The notes beneath the pieces are model-generated. The model was not told the DNA's origin. It worked only from the letters and a program-made list of their open reading frames with translations, and made no database searches. A program made the translations under genes and the position numbers. A DNA stretch of 8,985 nt from an uncultured Actinomycetes bacterium (GTDB lineage Bacteria > Actinomycetota > Acidimicrobiia > Acidimicrobiales > Ilumatobacteraceae). This document shows positions 1 to 6,596 of this stretch, piece by piece. Positions within the stretch are counted from its first letter, which is position 1; each line of letters starts with the position of its first letter. The stretch is taken from contig CAIOHI010000132.1 of NCBI GenBank assembly GCA_903858075.1, forward strand, positions 1 through 8,985, read 5' to 3'.

Positions 1-525
1 CGTTCTGTGCTGCTTGCTGCGGGCGACACCTTTCGTGCTGCTGCGGGCGAGCAGTTGGAAACATGGGCGCAGCGTGCCGAGGTTCCCATTGTGCGCGGCA
101 ATGAAGGTGGAGACCCCAGTGCGGTTATTTTTGATGCGGTACAAAGTGCTGCGGCCAATAACCGCGAGTTGGTACTGGGCGATACGGCTGGTCGTTTGCA
201 GAATAAATCGAACCTCATGGAAGAGTTGAAAAAGGTTCGTCGTGTTGCTGAAAAAGAAGCAGGAACAGTGACAGAAGTACTTTTAGTTATTGATGCAACG
301 ACGGGGCAAAATGGTTTGTCTCAAGCAGAGCAGTTTGCTTTGGCAACCAACGTCACGGGCGTAGTCCTTACAAAGCTTGATGGTTCTGCCAAAGGCGGCA
401 TCGTTTTTGCTATTGAAACTCAGTTGGGTATCCCCGTGAAATTGGTGGGTCTCGGTGAAACCATTGGCGATCTTGTGCCGTTTGACCCTGAAGAATACGT
501 ACGGGAACTTTTCGCAGAGGCGTAA
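1..525 (+). CDS. ftsY: Signal recognition particle receptor FtsY (3' part only)
   Basis: This is the C-terminal 174 residues of the SRP receptor GTPase, open at the window's left edge; the N domain and P-loop lie outside. FtsY docks the SRP-ribosome complex at the membrane and pairs with Ffh in a reciprocal GTPase complex. The visible motifs run in order: DTFRAAA (residues 9-15 of the visible part), DTAGR (61-65), the guanine-specificity motif TKLD followed by GSAKGG (124-133), and GLGE (150-153). The ending PFDPEEYVRELF is typical of the FtsY C-terminus and separates it from Ffh, which carries a Met-rich M domain here. One oddity is Gly60 just before DTAGR, where a branched hydrophobic residue is usual. 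Its partner ffh lies downstream, separated by a lipoprotein gene. The family call is very secure. Confidence 0.97.
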   Translation, partial: RSVLLAAGDTFRAAAGEQLETWAQRAEVPIVRGNEGGDPSAVIFDAVQSAAANNRELVLGDTAGRLQNKSNLMEELKKVRRVAEKEAGTVTEVLLVIDATTGQNGLSQAEQFALATNVTGVVLTKLDGSAKGGIVFAIETQLGIPVKLVGLGETIGDLVPFDPEEYVRELFAEA

Positions 526-537
526 CGTCTAACGAGT

Positions 538-1887
538 ATGAACACTTTTTCTTTCCGCTCAGTACTCATCGTTTGCGGTATCACCACTTTTGGCCTTGTT
601 GCCTGTGGTGCTCAAGAGTCGCAACCGCAACCCATTTCTTTTTCACTTGCTGCGTCAACACGTTCGGCGAGCGACTCGGTTGGCGCCCCTGAATCGAGCA
701 ATAGCAGTTCAAAACTCATGGCACCGAATTATTCGGTGAAGTATGTGGTTGAAGGTGAACTCGCTGACCTCGGTACAGAGGCATCAAGCTGGCGTGCACG
801 TACCGACATTGTTGCTAGTGATGCTGCTTTGAAAAAAATTGCAGCAGCATTAGGTGTCAAAAGTTCCGAGGTGCAGACCTCGGTAGGCGACCCGTATCTC
901 AGTTGGTACTACTCAAGTGTTGCCGTGTCGAATTCGACTCCTCCAAGCGTCGGCATGAGTGATTCCGACGCAACAACCACATCGCCAGATGAAAGATTAG
1001 TTTCACCGCCTGTCCCTGAAAATGTGCCATCAAAAACTGAAGCAAAATCAATTGTGCAGGCAATGCTGGCGAAAATAGGTGTTGAAGTGAATGATGCGAA
1101 CGTTGAGGTGAATGGCGATGCATACGGTGTATGGACAACTGCTTGGGAAACTTTCGATGGCATTCGGTCGCCGGTGTCGTGGAATATCGGCCTCGGTGCA
1201 AATGGGGAAGTGACTTATGCGCAAGGGAATTTTTTAAAGTTCACACAAGGTCCGAAATATCCGGTCGTGAGCACGTTGGAGGCGGTCGATCGCTTAGGTG
1301 ACCCGCGCTATTCGGGTTGGTTTGGGTATGGCGCAGTGAGCGCAAAGGCCGAAATTGCACAAGACACCTCATCTGTTCCCAACGAAGAAGTAGTAGTGCA
1401 AACAATCCGCCTCACCAAGGTTTCCACATCGTTAACTCCGGTTATTGCCAGTGATAAAACTCTGTGGCTTCTTCCGTCATACGAATATGCAACTACCGAT
1501 GGTTACACAGTGAGCGCACTTGCTCTCAACGACAAATTCATCGACCAAACTCCAACAAGCACTGTTCCCGATAGCGACGTCAACATCACCACTCCTGGTG
1601 CGGGTAGCGGCAGCTCGGGTTCATCATCTGGTGAAGCCCCATCTGTCGATGGTGGAGCAGTAGAACCCTTACCTGAACCACAAACCGTTTTGCCTACCGA
1701 GAAAGACGCAAAAGCTTTGGTTGGCCTGAGTGAAGAAGAAGCAGTGAAGGTCATCGAGGGAAATGGTTGGACTCATCGCGTTGGTTCCCGTGACGGTGAA
1801 CAGTTCATGTTGACCAAGGACTTCATCACCTCTCGGCTCACGCTGGACATAGAAAAGTCTTTTGTGGTCAGTGCAACTATTGGCTAA
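538..1887 (+). CDS. Putative lipoprotein with C-terminal I78-like domain, function unknown
   Basis: This 449-residue protein begins with a hydrophobic signal sequence ending in a lipobox, LVAC, with Cys23 the expected lipidated residue, so export and membrane anchoring are predicted. Residues about 65-130 and 165-340 are mixed alpha/beta sequence with no family I can name; the stretch TLWLLPSYEY (308-317) recalls uncharacterised actinobacterial secreted proteins. A Ser/Gly/Pro-rich linker follows (about 338-388). Residues 391-449 form a small domain whose pattern (GLSEEEA, Gly-Trp near 410, RDG, SRLTLDI, ending in ATIG) resembles the I78 / potato inhibitor I-like fold, but without cysteines. 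The gene starts 12 bases after the ftsY stop and has no convincing ribosome binding site; a TAACGT box lies nine bases before the ATG. Export is well supported, the I78 assignment is moderate, and the physiological role is unknown. Confidence 0.82.
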   Translation: MNTFSFRSVLIVCGITTFGLVACGAQESQPQPISFSLAASTRSASDSVGAPESSNSSSKLMAPNYSVKYVVEGELADLGTEASSWRARTDIVASDAALKKIAAALGVKSSEVQTSVGDPYLSWYYSSVAVSNSTPPSVGMSDSDATTTSPDERLVSPPVPENVPSKTEAKSIVQAMLAKIGVEVNDANVEVNGDAYGVWTTAWETFDGIRSPVSWNIGLGANGEVTYAQGNFLKFTQGPKYPVVSTLEAVDRLGDPRYSGWFGYGAVSAKAEIAQDTSSVPNEEVVVQTIRLTKVSTSLTPVIASDKTLWLLPSYEYATTDGYTVSALALNDKFIDQTPTSTVPDSDVNITTPGAGSGSSGSSSGEAPSVDGGAVEPLPEPQTVLPTEKDAKALVGLSEEEAVKVIEGNGWTHRVGSRDGEQFMLTKDFITSRLTLDIEKSFVVSATIG

Positions 1888-1927
1888 AGGGGCCAACAAG
1901 GGCACTTTTCGCTAGCCTGAGAATCAC

Positions 1928-3409
1928 ATGTTCGACAATCTCAGTTCCCGTTTTGAATCCATTCTGAAAAAGGTGCGCGGCAAAGGCCGTCTCACCGAAG
2001 CAGATGTCGATGAAGTATTGGGTGAAATTCGTGCTGCGCTGCTCGATGCCGACGTCAACGTTGGGGTAGTGCGCACCGTTGTAGCGCGCATCCGCGAAGC
2101 CGCAATTGGTGCAGAACTTTCTCAGGCACTGGACCCTGGTCAGCAAATAGTGAAAATTGTGAGTCAAGAACTCACGGCGATGCTCGGCGGCGAGACCCTC
2201 AAAATTTCTTATGCAAGCAAGCCGCCAACTGTTGTGCTCATGGCAGGTTTGCAAGGTTCGGGTAAAACCACCAGTGCAGCAAAGCTTGCTCGTTGGTTTA
2301 AATCGCAAGGTCGTCACCCACTCTTGGTCGGAGCCGACCTTCAGCGGCCAGCTGCAGTAGAACAGCTACGCACATTAGGCAAGCAAATTGATGTTCCCGT
2401 CTTTTCAGAGCCTGGCGACCCGGTAACAACTGCAACACGCGGGCTTGCTGAAGCACGGCGCATTGGTAAAGACGTTCTTATTGTTGACACCGCCGGACGT
2501 TTGTCTATCGACGCCGACCTCATGGACGAAATTCGGCGCATCTCCGATGCCGTCAACCCGAATTACACATTCCTCGTCATCGATGCAATGACAGGTCAAG
2601 ATGCGGTCAACACCGCCGAAGCATTCCACAACACATTGGCTATTGACGGTGTCATTTTGTCGAAGCTCGACGGCGATGCACGTGGTGGTGCTGCACTGTC
2701 AGTGAAAGAAGTAATTGGTCGGCCTATCGCCTTTGCGGCCACTGGTGAAAAACTTGATGCCTTCGAGCAGTTTCACCCCGACCGTATGGCCGGGCGCATT
2801 TTGGGTATGGGCGACATGCTCACGCTCATCGAACAAGCCGAGTCGGTCTTCGAAAAAGAGGAAGCAGAAAAAGCTGCTGCGAAGTTGTTCGAGGGAGAAT
2901 TCACTCTCGACGACTTCCTCGACCAATTGCAACAGGTAAAAAAGATGGGCTCCATGTCGAACATCATGGGCATGATTCCTGGCATGCCGAAGGCGGCCAA
3001 GGGTGCAGAAATTGACGACAGCATGATCACCGTCACCGAGGCCATCATTCGCTCAATGACATTGGAAGAGCGTCGTCGCCCAGAAATTATTAACGGCTCT
3101 CGCCGCACCCGCATTGCCAAAGGCAGCGGCACCACGGTGCCCGACATCAACAAATTGGTGAAGCAGTTCACAGAAATGCAAAAAATGATGAAGCGAATGG
3201 GCGGAATGGCCGCACTTTCGGGCGGAAAAACGAACAAAAAGGGCAAACCCGGCAAAGTCAACCCCCTGAAGATGGCCAAAGCCATGCGTGAAATGGGTCT
3301 GAGCGACCTCGCTGGGCCGGGCGGAGGCATGAAGGGCTTTCCACCCCCCGGAAATAATCCTTCAGGAATACCTTCTGAAGGGTTCCCCGATTTTCGGGAC
3401 TTCCGATAA
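1928..3409 (+). CDS. ffh: Signal recognition particle protein Ffh (SRP54)
   Basis: Ffh binds SRP RNA and signal sequences of nascent membrane proteins, then docks with FtsY at the membrane. The 493 residues cover the whole family: a helical N domain (1-95), a P-loop GLQGSGKTT (107-115), QRPAA (139-143), DTAGR (187-191), a G4 motif SKLD (245-248, Ser in place of the commoner Thr), ATGEK (271-275), and the Met-rich M domain from about 330. The RNA-binding region (about 376-402) holds the signature ERRRPEIINGSRRTRIAKGS. A flexible Lys/Gly/Pro-rich tail follows residue 430. The start is the ATG at 1928, where the MFDNLSSRF opening fits the family; no Shine-Dalgarno is visible, but TAGCCT lies nine bases upstream, compatible with a very short leader. 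The last 18 codons contain two tandem hairpins. Confidence 0.98.
   Translation: MFDNLSSRFESILKKVRGKGRLTEADVDEVLGEIRAALLDADVNVGVVRTVVARIREAAIGAELSQALDPGQQIVKIVSQELTAMLGGETLKISYASKPPTVVLMAGLQGSGKTTSAAKLARWFKSQGRHPLLVGADLQRPAAVEQLRTLGKQIDVPVFSEPGDPVTTATRGLAEARRIGKDVLIVDTAGRLSIDADLMDEIRRISDAVNPNYTFLVIDAMTGQDAVNTAEAFHNTLAIDGVILSKLDGDARGGAALSVKEVIGRPIAFAATGEKLDAFEQFHPDRMAGRILGMGDMLTLIEQAESVFEKEEAEKAAAKLFEGEFTLDDFLDQLQQVKKMGSMSNIMGMIPGMPKAAKGAEIDDSMITVTEAIIRSMTLEERRRPEIINGSRRTRIAKGSGTTVPDINKLVKQFTEMQKMMKRMGGMAALSGGKTNKKGKPGKVNPLKMAKAMREMGLSDLAGPGGGMKGFPPPGNNPSGIPSEGFPDFRDFR
3356..3398 (+). other. Tandem hairpins inside the end of ffh
   Basis: Two adjacent inverted repeats sit in the last codons of ffh. 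The first pairs AATCCTTCAG (3356-3365) with CTGAAGGGTT (3375-3384), ten base pairs with one U-G wobble and a nine-base loop. The second pairs CCCGA (3386-3390) with TCGGG (3394-3398) across three Ts. No run of Ts follows, so a classical intrinsic terminator is not supported. They lie upstream of rpsP and could mark an mRNA processing or attenuation point, or reflect only the Pro/Gly-rich coding sequence. Confidence 0.45.
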
Positions 3410-3454
3410 CCTTTCCGAGTCCCGTCGTTGGGCTTTACCAGCGGCAACCGTTCC

Positions 3455-3459
3455 AGGAG
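3455..3459 (+). promoter_or_regulatory. Ribosome binding site of rpsP
   Basis: AGGAG with seven bases to the ATG at 3467. It decides the rpsP start over the upstream in-frame ATG at 3428, which has no such motif. It is the clearest well-spaced Shine-Dalgarno in the window; most other starts here lack one. Confidence 0.85.
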
Positions 3460-3466
3460 TTCTTAC

Positions 3467-3739
3467 ATGTCAGTCAAATTGCGCCTCACCCGTGTTGGAA
3501 AGACCAAGCAACCGCATTACCGCATCGTCGTCGCCGACGAGCGTCGTTCACGCGACGGTCGCTTCATTGAAATTCTTGGTCAGTACAACCCACGTACCGA
3601 GCCTTCGCACCTCAACGTCGACAACGACAAAGCAGTGTCATGGTTGCAGCAAGGTGCACAGCCAACAGAGCGCGTGCGTAAGTTGCTTGAAATTTCTGGT
3701 GCATGGGCGCAGTTCACTGCATCAAAGAGCGCGAAGTAA
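3467..3739 (+). CDS. rpsP: 30S ribosomal protein bS16
   Basis: bS16 is a small primary-binding protein of the 30S subunit that stabilises the 16S rRNA body. The 90-residue product opens with MSVKLRLTRVGKTKQPHYR and contains VVADERRSRDGRFIE and LGQYNPR, the core bS16 signatures. The length is that of the compact form; many actinobacterial bS16 proteins carry long C-terminal tails that this one lacks. The start is the ATG at 3467 rather than an in-frame ATG 39 bases upstream, because the family begins here and AGGAG (3455-3459) sits seven bases before it. It is the first gene of the rpsP-khpA-rimM-trmD-rplS operon, 57 bases after ffh. Confidence 0.98.
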   Translation: MSVKLRLTRVGKTKQPHYRIVVADERRSRDGRFIEILGQYNPRTEPSHLNVDNDKAVSWLQQGAQPTERVRKLLEISGAWAQFTASKSAK

Positions 3740-3744
3740 ACAGC

Positions 3745-4020
3745 GTGTCGTCTTCCGACAACGCCAACCTTGTTCCAGCACCAACCGCAATTGCTGTACT
3801 GGAACACGTCGTACGTTCAATCGTCGACAACCCCGACGCAGTGCATGTTGATGCCCGCGAAGAATCCGACAAGGTTTTTCTTGAAGTTCGCGTGGGCGAA
3901 GGCGACCTTGGTCGCGTTATTGGCCGTCGTGGTCGTACAGCACAAAGTATTCGCACAGTAGTGCGTGCGGCAGCAAGCCGTGATGGCGTCGCAATCGACG
4001 TCGACTTTGTTGATGAATGA
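3745..4020 (+). CDS. khpA: KH-domain RNA-binding protein KhpA
   Basis: KhpA is a single KH-domain protein that in several bacteria pairs with KhpB (Jag) and binds RNA, with effects on cell division and small-RNA regulation. The 91-residue product shows the KH nucleic-acid loop in VIGRRGRTAQSIR (GRRG as the GxxG loop) followed by the helix RTVVRAAASRDG. The start is set at the GTG at 3745, five bases after the rpsP stop; an in-frame ATG at 3703 lies inside rpsP and would add unconserved residues. A weak GAAG (3733-3736) overlaps the rpsP end. Its place between rpsP and rimM is the classic order, and its stop overlaps the rimM start by eight bases, which suggests translational coupling. Confidence 0.93.
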   Translation: MSSSDNANLVPAPTAIAVLEHVVRSIVDNPDAVHVDAREESDKVFLEVRVGEGDLGRVIGRRGRTAQSIRTVVRAAASRDGVAIDVDFVDE

Positions 4021-4516
4021 GAACACTCCGCAAGATCTCCTAGAAATAGGTCGGGTAGGCCGTTCACATGGCGTGAAGGGCGAAATGTACATTTCGCTCA
4101 CTTCCGATCGCCCAGAACGCCAACAATCAGGAATCACAATATGGATCTCCGGCGTTGCATATGTGGTGCAAGCAATTCGACCCAGTAACGATCGCTGGCT
4201 GGTGTTCATTGAAGGTATTCACAGCCCCGAGGCAGCTGCAGCTCTCACCAACCAGCTCATTTTCGCCGAGCCAATTGACGATGACGATGCGTTGTGGGTA
4301 CATGAGCTTGTGGGGTCACGCGTCGTTGGCATTGATGGCACCAACTACGGAACGTGTACTGCAGTTCTCGACAACCCAGCACACCCCATTATTGAAACCG
4401 ATCTCGATGTCCTCGTCCCGCTTCCCTTTGTGGTGGAATATCGCGATGGGGAAGTGCGTGTGAATCCGCCGTTGGGTCTCTTGGATCTGAGCAACGACGA
4501 GGAAGCGGCGCAGTAA
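4013..4516 (+). CDS. rimM: Ribosome maturation factor RimM
   Basis: RimM helps mature the 30S head, where it binds uS19. The 167 residues carry both family domains. The N-terminal beta-barrel opens with IGRVGRSHGVKGE (12-24), and the PRC-barrel begins about residue 94 (LWVHELVGSRVVG) and ends with VNPPLGLLDL (150-159), the usual RimM terminus. The start is the ATG at 4013, which overlaps the khpA stop by eight bases; an upstream in-frame ATG at 3965 would add 16 residues read out of the khpA coding sequence and is less likely. The stop shares one base with the trmD start (TAATG), so rimM and trmD are probably coupled. The poly-acidic run EPIDDDDA (86-93) links the two domains. Confidence 0.96.
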   Translation: MNENTPQDLLEIGRVGRSHGVKGEMYISLTSDRPERQQSGITIWISGVAYVVQAIRPSNDRWLVFIEGIHSPEAAAALTNQLIFAEPIDDDDALWVHELVGSRVVGIDGTNYGTCTAVLDNPAHPIIETDLDVLVPLPFVVEYRDGEVRVNPPLGLLDLSNDEEAAQ

Positions 4517-5304
4517 TGCGTATCGACGTCTTTAGTATTTTCCCCGAGATGGTCGACGCGTTTTGCTCCGACTCTTTGCTCGGCCGTGCACGTCAATCAC
4601 AGTTAGTAGACCTGCGTACACACGACCTGCGTACCTATACCTCCGATGTGCATCGCACAGTTGACGACCCGGTATTCGGTGGCGGAGCTGGAATGCTCAT
4701 GAAGCCCGAACCAATTTTTGCTGCAGTTGAAGAAGTGCAGCCGCCGCGTCCACTTCTTCTCATGGGTCCTGGTGGGCAACAGTTCTCACAAGAAATGGCT
4801 CAGCATTTAGCAAGCGATATTGCCAACAGCGGAGGCTTCAGCATTCTGTGCGGCCGCTATGAAGGCGTCGACCATCGCGTGCGTGAGCACCTTGTTGACC
4901 ATGAGGTCTCGGTGGGCGATGTGGTGTTGGCCGGCGGGGAAGTGGCTGCTTGTCTCATTATTGAAGCCGTCACCCGGCTCTTGCCAGGGGTGATGGGCAA
5001 CGCCGAATCACCTATCACAGAGAGTTTTGGCGCCGAAGGTCTGCTGGAAGAGCCACAGTTCACCCGTCCGGCCGATTTTCGGGGCTGGGTCGTACCCGAG
5101 GTATTGCGCGAGGGTAACCACGCCAAAATTGCCCGCTGGCGACTCGCTCAGGCCCTTCATCGCACCCTTTTGGCTCGCCCCGACCTCATTGCGGCTCGGG
5201 GAGGAATCAGTACAAAAGAGGCTTTCTTGTTGGAAGAGTTCCCTTCTCTTGCCTATCCTTCAATGTTCATCCAGAGCGGGTCACCCCCGGCTCCCAACCA
5301 GTAA
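4516..5304 (+). CDS. trmD: tRNA (guanine-N1)-methyltransferase TrmD
   Basis: TrmD methylates N1 of G37 next to the anticodon, using S-adenosylmethionine, and so prevents +1 frameshifting. The 262-residue protein opens MRIDVFSIFPEM and has the SPOUT trefoil-knot motifs: DPVFGGGAGMLMKPEP (51-66), the cofactor loops GPGGQ (84-88) and LCGRYEGVDHRV (111-122), SVGDVVLAGGE (132-142), then LLEEPQFTRP (176-185). Arg154, a known active-site position, is present. At 169, where the Escherichia coli enzyme has its general-base Asp, this protein has Glu (codon 5020-5022) in TESF. The first codon overlaps the rimM stop. The C-terminal tail after residue 240 is short and unremarkable. The family is certain; the effect of Glu169 is unknown. 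Confidence 0.97.
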   Translation: MRIDVFSIFPEMVDAFCSDSLLGRARQSQLVDLRTHDLRTYTSDVHRTVDDPVFGGGAGMLMKPEPIFAAVEEVQPPRPLLLMGPGGQQFSQEMAQHLASDIANSGGFSILCGRYEGVDHRVREHLVDHEVSVGDVVLAGGEVAACLIIEAVTRLLPGVMGNAESPITESFGAEGLLEEPQFTRPADFRGWVVPEVLREGNHAKIARWRLAQALHRTLLARPDLIAARGGISTKEAFLLEEFPSLAYPSMFIQSGSPPAPNQ

Positions 5305-5315
5305 CGGAACGCGCC

Positions 5316-5663
5316 ATGAAGAGCACCGATCTTGTAGACAACCAGTACTTGCGCACCGACATTCCTCAGTTGAAGTCGGGTGACGAAGTGAAGGTACACG
5401 TACGCGTTGTGGAAAGCGGCAAAGAGCGCATTCAGATCTTTCACGGCAACATCGTTGCTATTCAAGGTTCAGGCATCGCCGAGACCTACACCGTTCGCAA
5501 ACTCAGCTACGGCGTAGGAGTAGAGCGCACCTTCCCAGTGCACAGCCCAACTGTTGCCAAGTTGGAAATGCTCAGCCATGGTGATGTTCGTCGCGCAAAG
5601 TTGTACTACCTGCGTGACCGCACAGGACGTGCAGCAAAAATTCGCGAAAAGCGCGACAGGTAA
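5316..5663 (+). CDS. rplS: 50S ribosomal protein bL19
   Basis: bL19 lies at the 30S-50S interface of the ribosome. The 115-residue product has the expected family length and motifs: VKVHVRVVESGKERIQIF, the basic core TYTVRKLSYGVGVERTFP, and the terminal signature KLYYLRDRTGRAAKIRE. The ATG at 5316 follows the trmD stop by 11 bases and has only a weak GGA-type binding site, consistent with translation from the shared operon mRNA. In many actinobacteria the next genes are lepB and rnhB; here a 92-base gap without any gene leads straight to DUF2469. Confidence 0.98.
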   Translation: MKSTDLVDNQYLRTDIPQLKSGDEVKVHVRVVESGKERIQIFHGNIVAIQGSGIAETYTVRKLSYGVGVERTFPVHSPTVAKLEMLSHGDVRRAKLYYLRDRTGRAAKIREKRDR

Positions 5664-5755
5664 TTTTTGTTCTGCCGTGTTGCGCACCCGTTCGCACACA
5701 CTGGTGGTAACTCATTGCCTATTGCGGCGTTCGCGCCCAACTTCTGTAGGCCACT

Positions 5756-6049
5756 ATGAACACTGACGACCTCGAAAATTTTGAAGCCGAGCGCGAACTG
5801 CAATTGGCTCAGGAATATCAAGATGTCGTGGGGATGTTTCGTTTCGCGGTCGAAACCGAGCGCCGGTTTTATTTAGCGAACAGCGTTACCTCTACGGTCA
5901 CCGTCGACGGAACGCGTCCGCTTATTGAAGTGGAGCTCACCGACGCATGGGTTTGGGATATGTACCGCAAGAGCCGTTTCGTGTCGACGGTCAAGATTCT
6001 CTCTTTCAAAGACGTCAATATCGAGGAACTGCCCGCCGTCGAGGCGTAG
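5756..6049 (+). CDS. DUF2469 family protein (actinobacterial)
   Basis: This 97-residue protein matches DUF2469, a family of small proteins with no known function that is essentially restricted to Actinobacteria. The recognisable core is QLAQEYQDVVGMFRFAVET, ETERRFYLAN, LTDAWVWDMYRKSRFV and FKDVNIEEL. The N-terminal region is acidic and probably helical. No signal peptide or membrane segment is visible, so it should be cytoplasmic. The ATG at 5756 fits the family's usual start, although no Shine-Dalgarno is evident. The position between rplS and yraN is the standard neighbourhood of this family, although lepB and rnhB are missing from it. It is one of the stronger taxonomic clues in the window. 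Confidence 0.93.
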   Translation: MNTDDLENFEAERELQLAQEYQDVVGMFRFAVETERRFYLANSVTSTVTVDGTRPLIEVELTDAWVWDMYRKSRFVSTVKILSFKDVNIEELPAVEA

Positions 6050-6396
6050 GCAATGCCGCTCAGTCTCGTGCGCGAGGAGAGTGGGGCGAGCGCATCGCTT
6101 GCCGCTGGTATGAACAACACGGATACGTCGTTGTAGCGCGCAATGTGCGGGTCGGAAAAGGTGAAATTGATTTCATCGCCACTCGCCTTGATGTTGTGGT
6201 GATAGGTGAAGTCAAAGCGCGGGCATCAGAAACATTTGGTAGTCCTGCTGAAGCAATGACTCAACACAAGCAACGCACCGTGCGTCGTGCTGGGGTCGAG
6301 TGGGCCCGAGCAAACAATATTGCCTACTGGCAGTTGCGCTTCGACCTTGTGTGCATTGTGGGAACTCGTATTGAAGTTCTACCTAATGCCTTTTGA
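5947..6396 (+). CDS. yraN: YraN / UPF0102 family nuclease-like protein, start uncertain
   Basis: UPF0102 proteins have a predicted restriction-endonuclease-like fold; their cellular role is not settled. The core is clear: GEWGERIACRWYEQHGYVVVARN, then the putative catalytic pattern GEIDFIA...GEVKAR (Glu-x-Asp, Glu-x-Lys), then a helix with the conserved QHKQRTVRRAG stretch. The start is a problem. The only in-frame ATG is 5947, deep inside the DUF2469 gene, giving a 103-base overlap and about 40 residues before the conserved GEWGE. No ATG or GTG lies in frame between there and the core. An ATG at 6053, just after the DUF2469 stop, is in another frame. A rare start codon, a true long overlap, or an indel near 6070 could each explain it. 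The stop overlaps the end of a convergent minus-strand gene by 18 bases. Confidence 0.85.
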   Translation: MGLGYVPQEPFRVDGQDSLFQRRQYRGTARRRGVGNAAQSRARGEWGERIACRWYEQHGYVVVARNVRVGKGEIDFIATRLDVVVIGEVKARASETFGSPAEAMTQHKQRTVRRAGVEWARANNIAYWQLRFDLVCIVGTRIEVLPNAF

Positions 6397-6585
6397 AGGA
6401 GTGCGGCGGTCCCAACAGCTGTAGTGCCAATGCCTGCGCAGATCGGGCTCTTGAGTGGGGACGGCAACATAGTGGCCAGTACGTTCAGGAATATCGCGGT
6501 TGCACCCGGGGCAGATGTAAGCCTTCAGCGCTTGATACGGCTGGATGCGCCGCACCTCAATTGGCCCGAAGGCACCGTCCCACAT
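6379..6585 (-). CDS. Small putative zinc-binding protein with CxxC...HWHxxCW motif
   Basis: This 68-residue reading frame carries CPGC (Cys25, Cys28), His38, and HWHYSCW (His52, His54, Cys57), a spacing that suggests a single zinc site of zinc-ribbon or treble-clef type. I recognise the pattern from small uncharacterised actinobacterial proteins, sometimes labelled ATP/GTP-binding without clear support. The segment before it, GPIEVRRIQPYQALKAYI, is also typical of them. I chose the ATG at 6585 because it follows the stop of the upstream small gene by 11 bases; an ATG at 6648 would overlap that gene. No Shine-Dalgarno is seen, so coupling or a shared transcript is likely. Its 3' end overlaps yraN tail-to-tail. 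Function unknown. Confidence 0.75.
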   Translation of the reverse strand: MWDGAFGPIEVRRIQPYQALKAYICPGCNRDIPERTGHYVAVPTQEPDLRRHWHYSCWDRRTPSKGIR

Positions 6586-6596
6586 AGCAACCGGCG

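Noticed and set aside
178..180. Gly60 before DTAGR in FtsY as a functional defect
   Set aside because: Only one hydrophobic strand residue is changed while all GTPase motifs are intact; likely tolerated variation.
1880..1896. Inverted repeat TTGGC...GCCAA at the end of the lipoprotein gene as a terminator
   Set aside because: Only five base pairs with a seven-base loop and no T-run after it.
2773..3447. Long minus-strand open frame (224 codons) opposite the ffh M domain
   Set aside because: It mirrors ffh codons in antisense, has no recognisable domain, and the + strand gene is certain. The low-complexity Pro/Ser/Met content is what antisense of a Lys/Met-rich region gives.
3428..3466. Thirteen-residue N-terminal extension of bS16 from the ATG at 3428
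   Set aside because: The family begins at MSVKLRLTR and a well-spaced AGGAG precedes the ATG at 3467.
5642..5668. TCGCG-AAAAG-CGCGA hairpin at the end of rplS followed by five Ts as a terminator
   Set aside because: The stem is short and the T-run starts seven bases after it, too far for an intrinsic terminator; it lies within coding sequence.
5664..5755. A tRNA or small RNA in the rplS-DUF2469 gap
   Set aside because: No cloverleaf, no paired arms of useful length and no T-loop context were found by eye.
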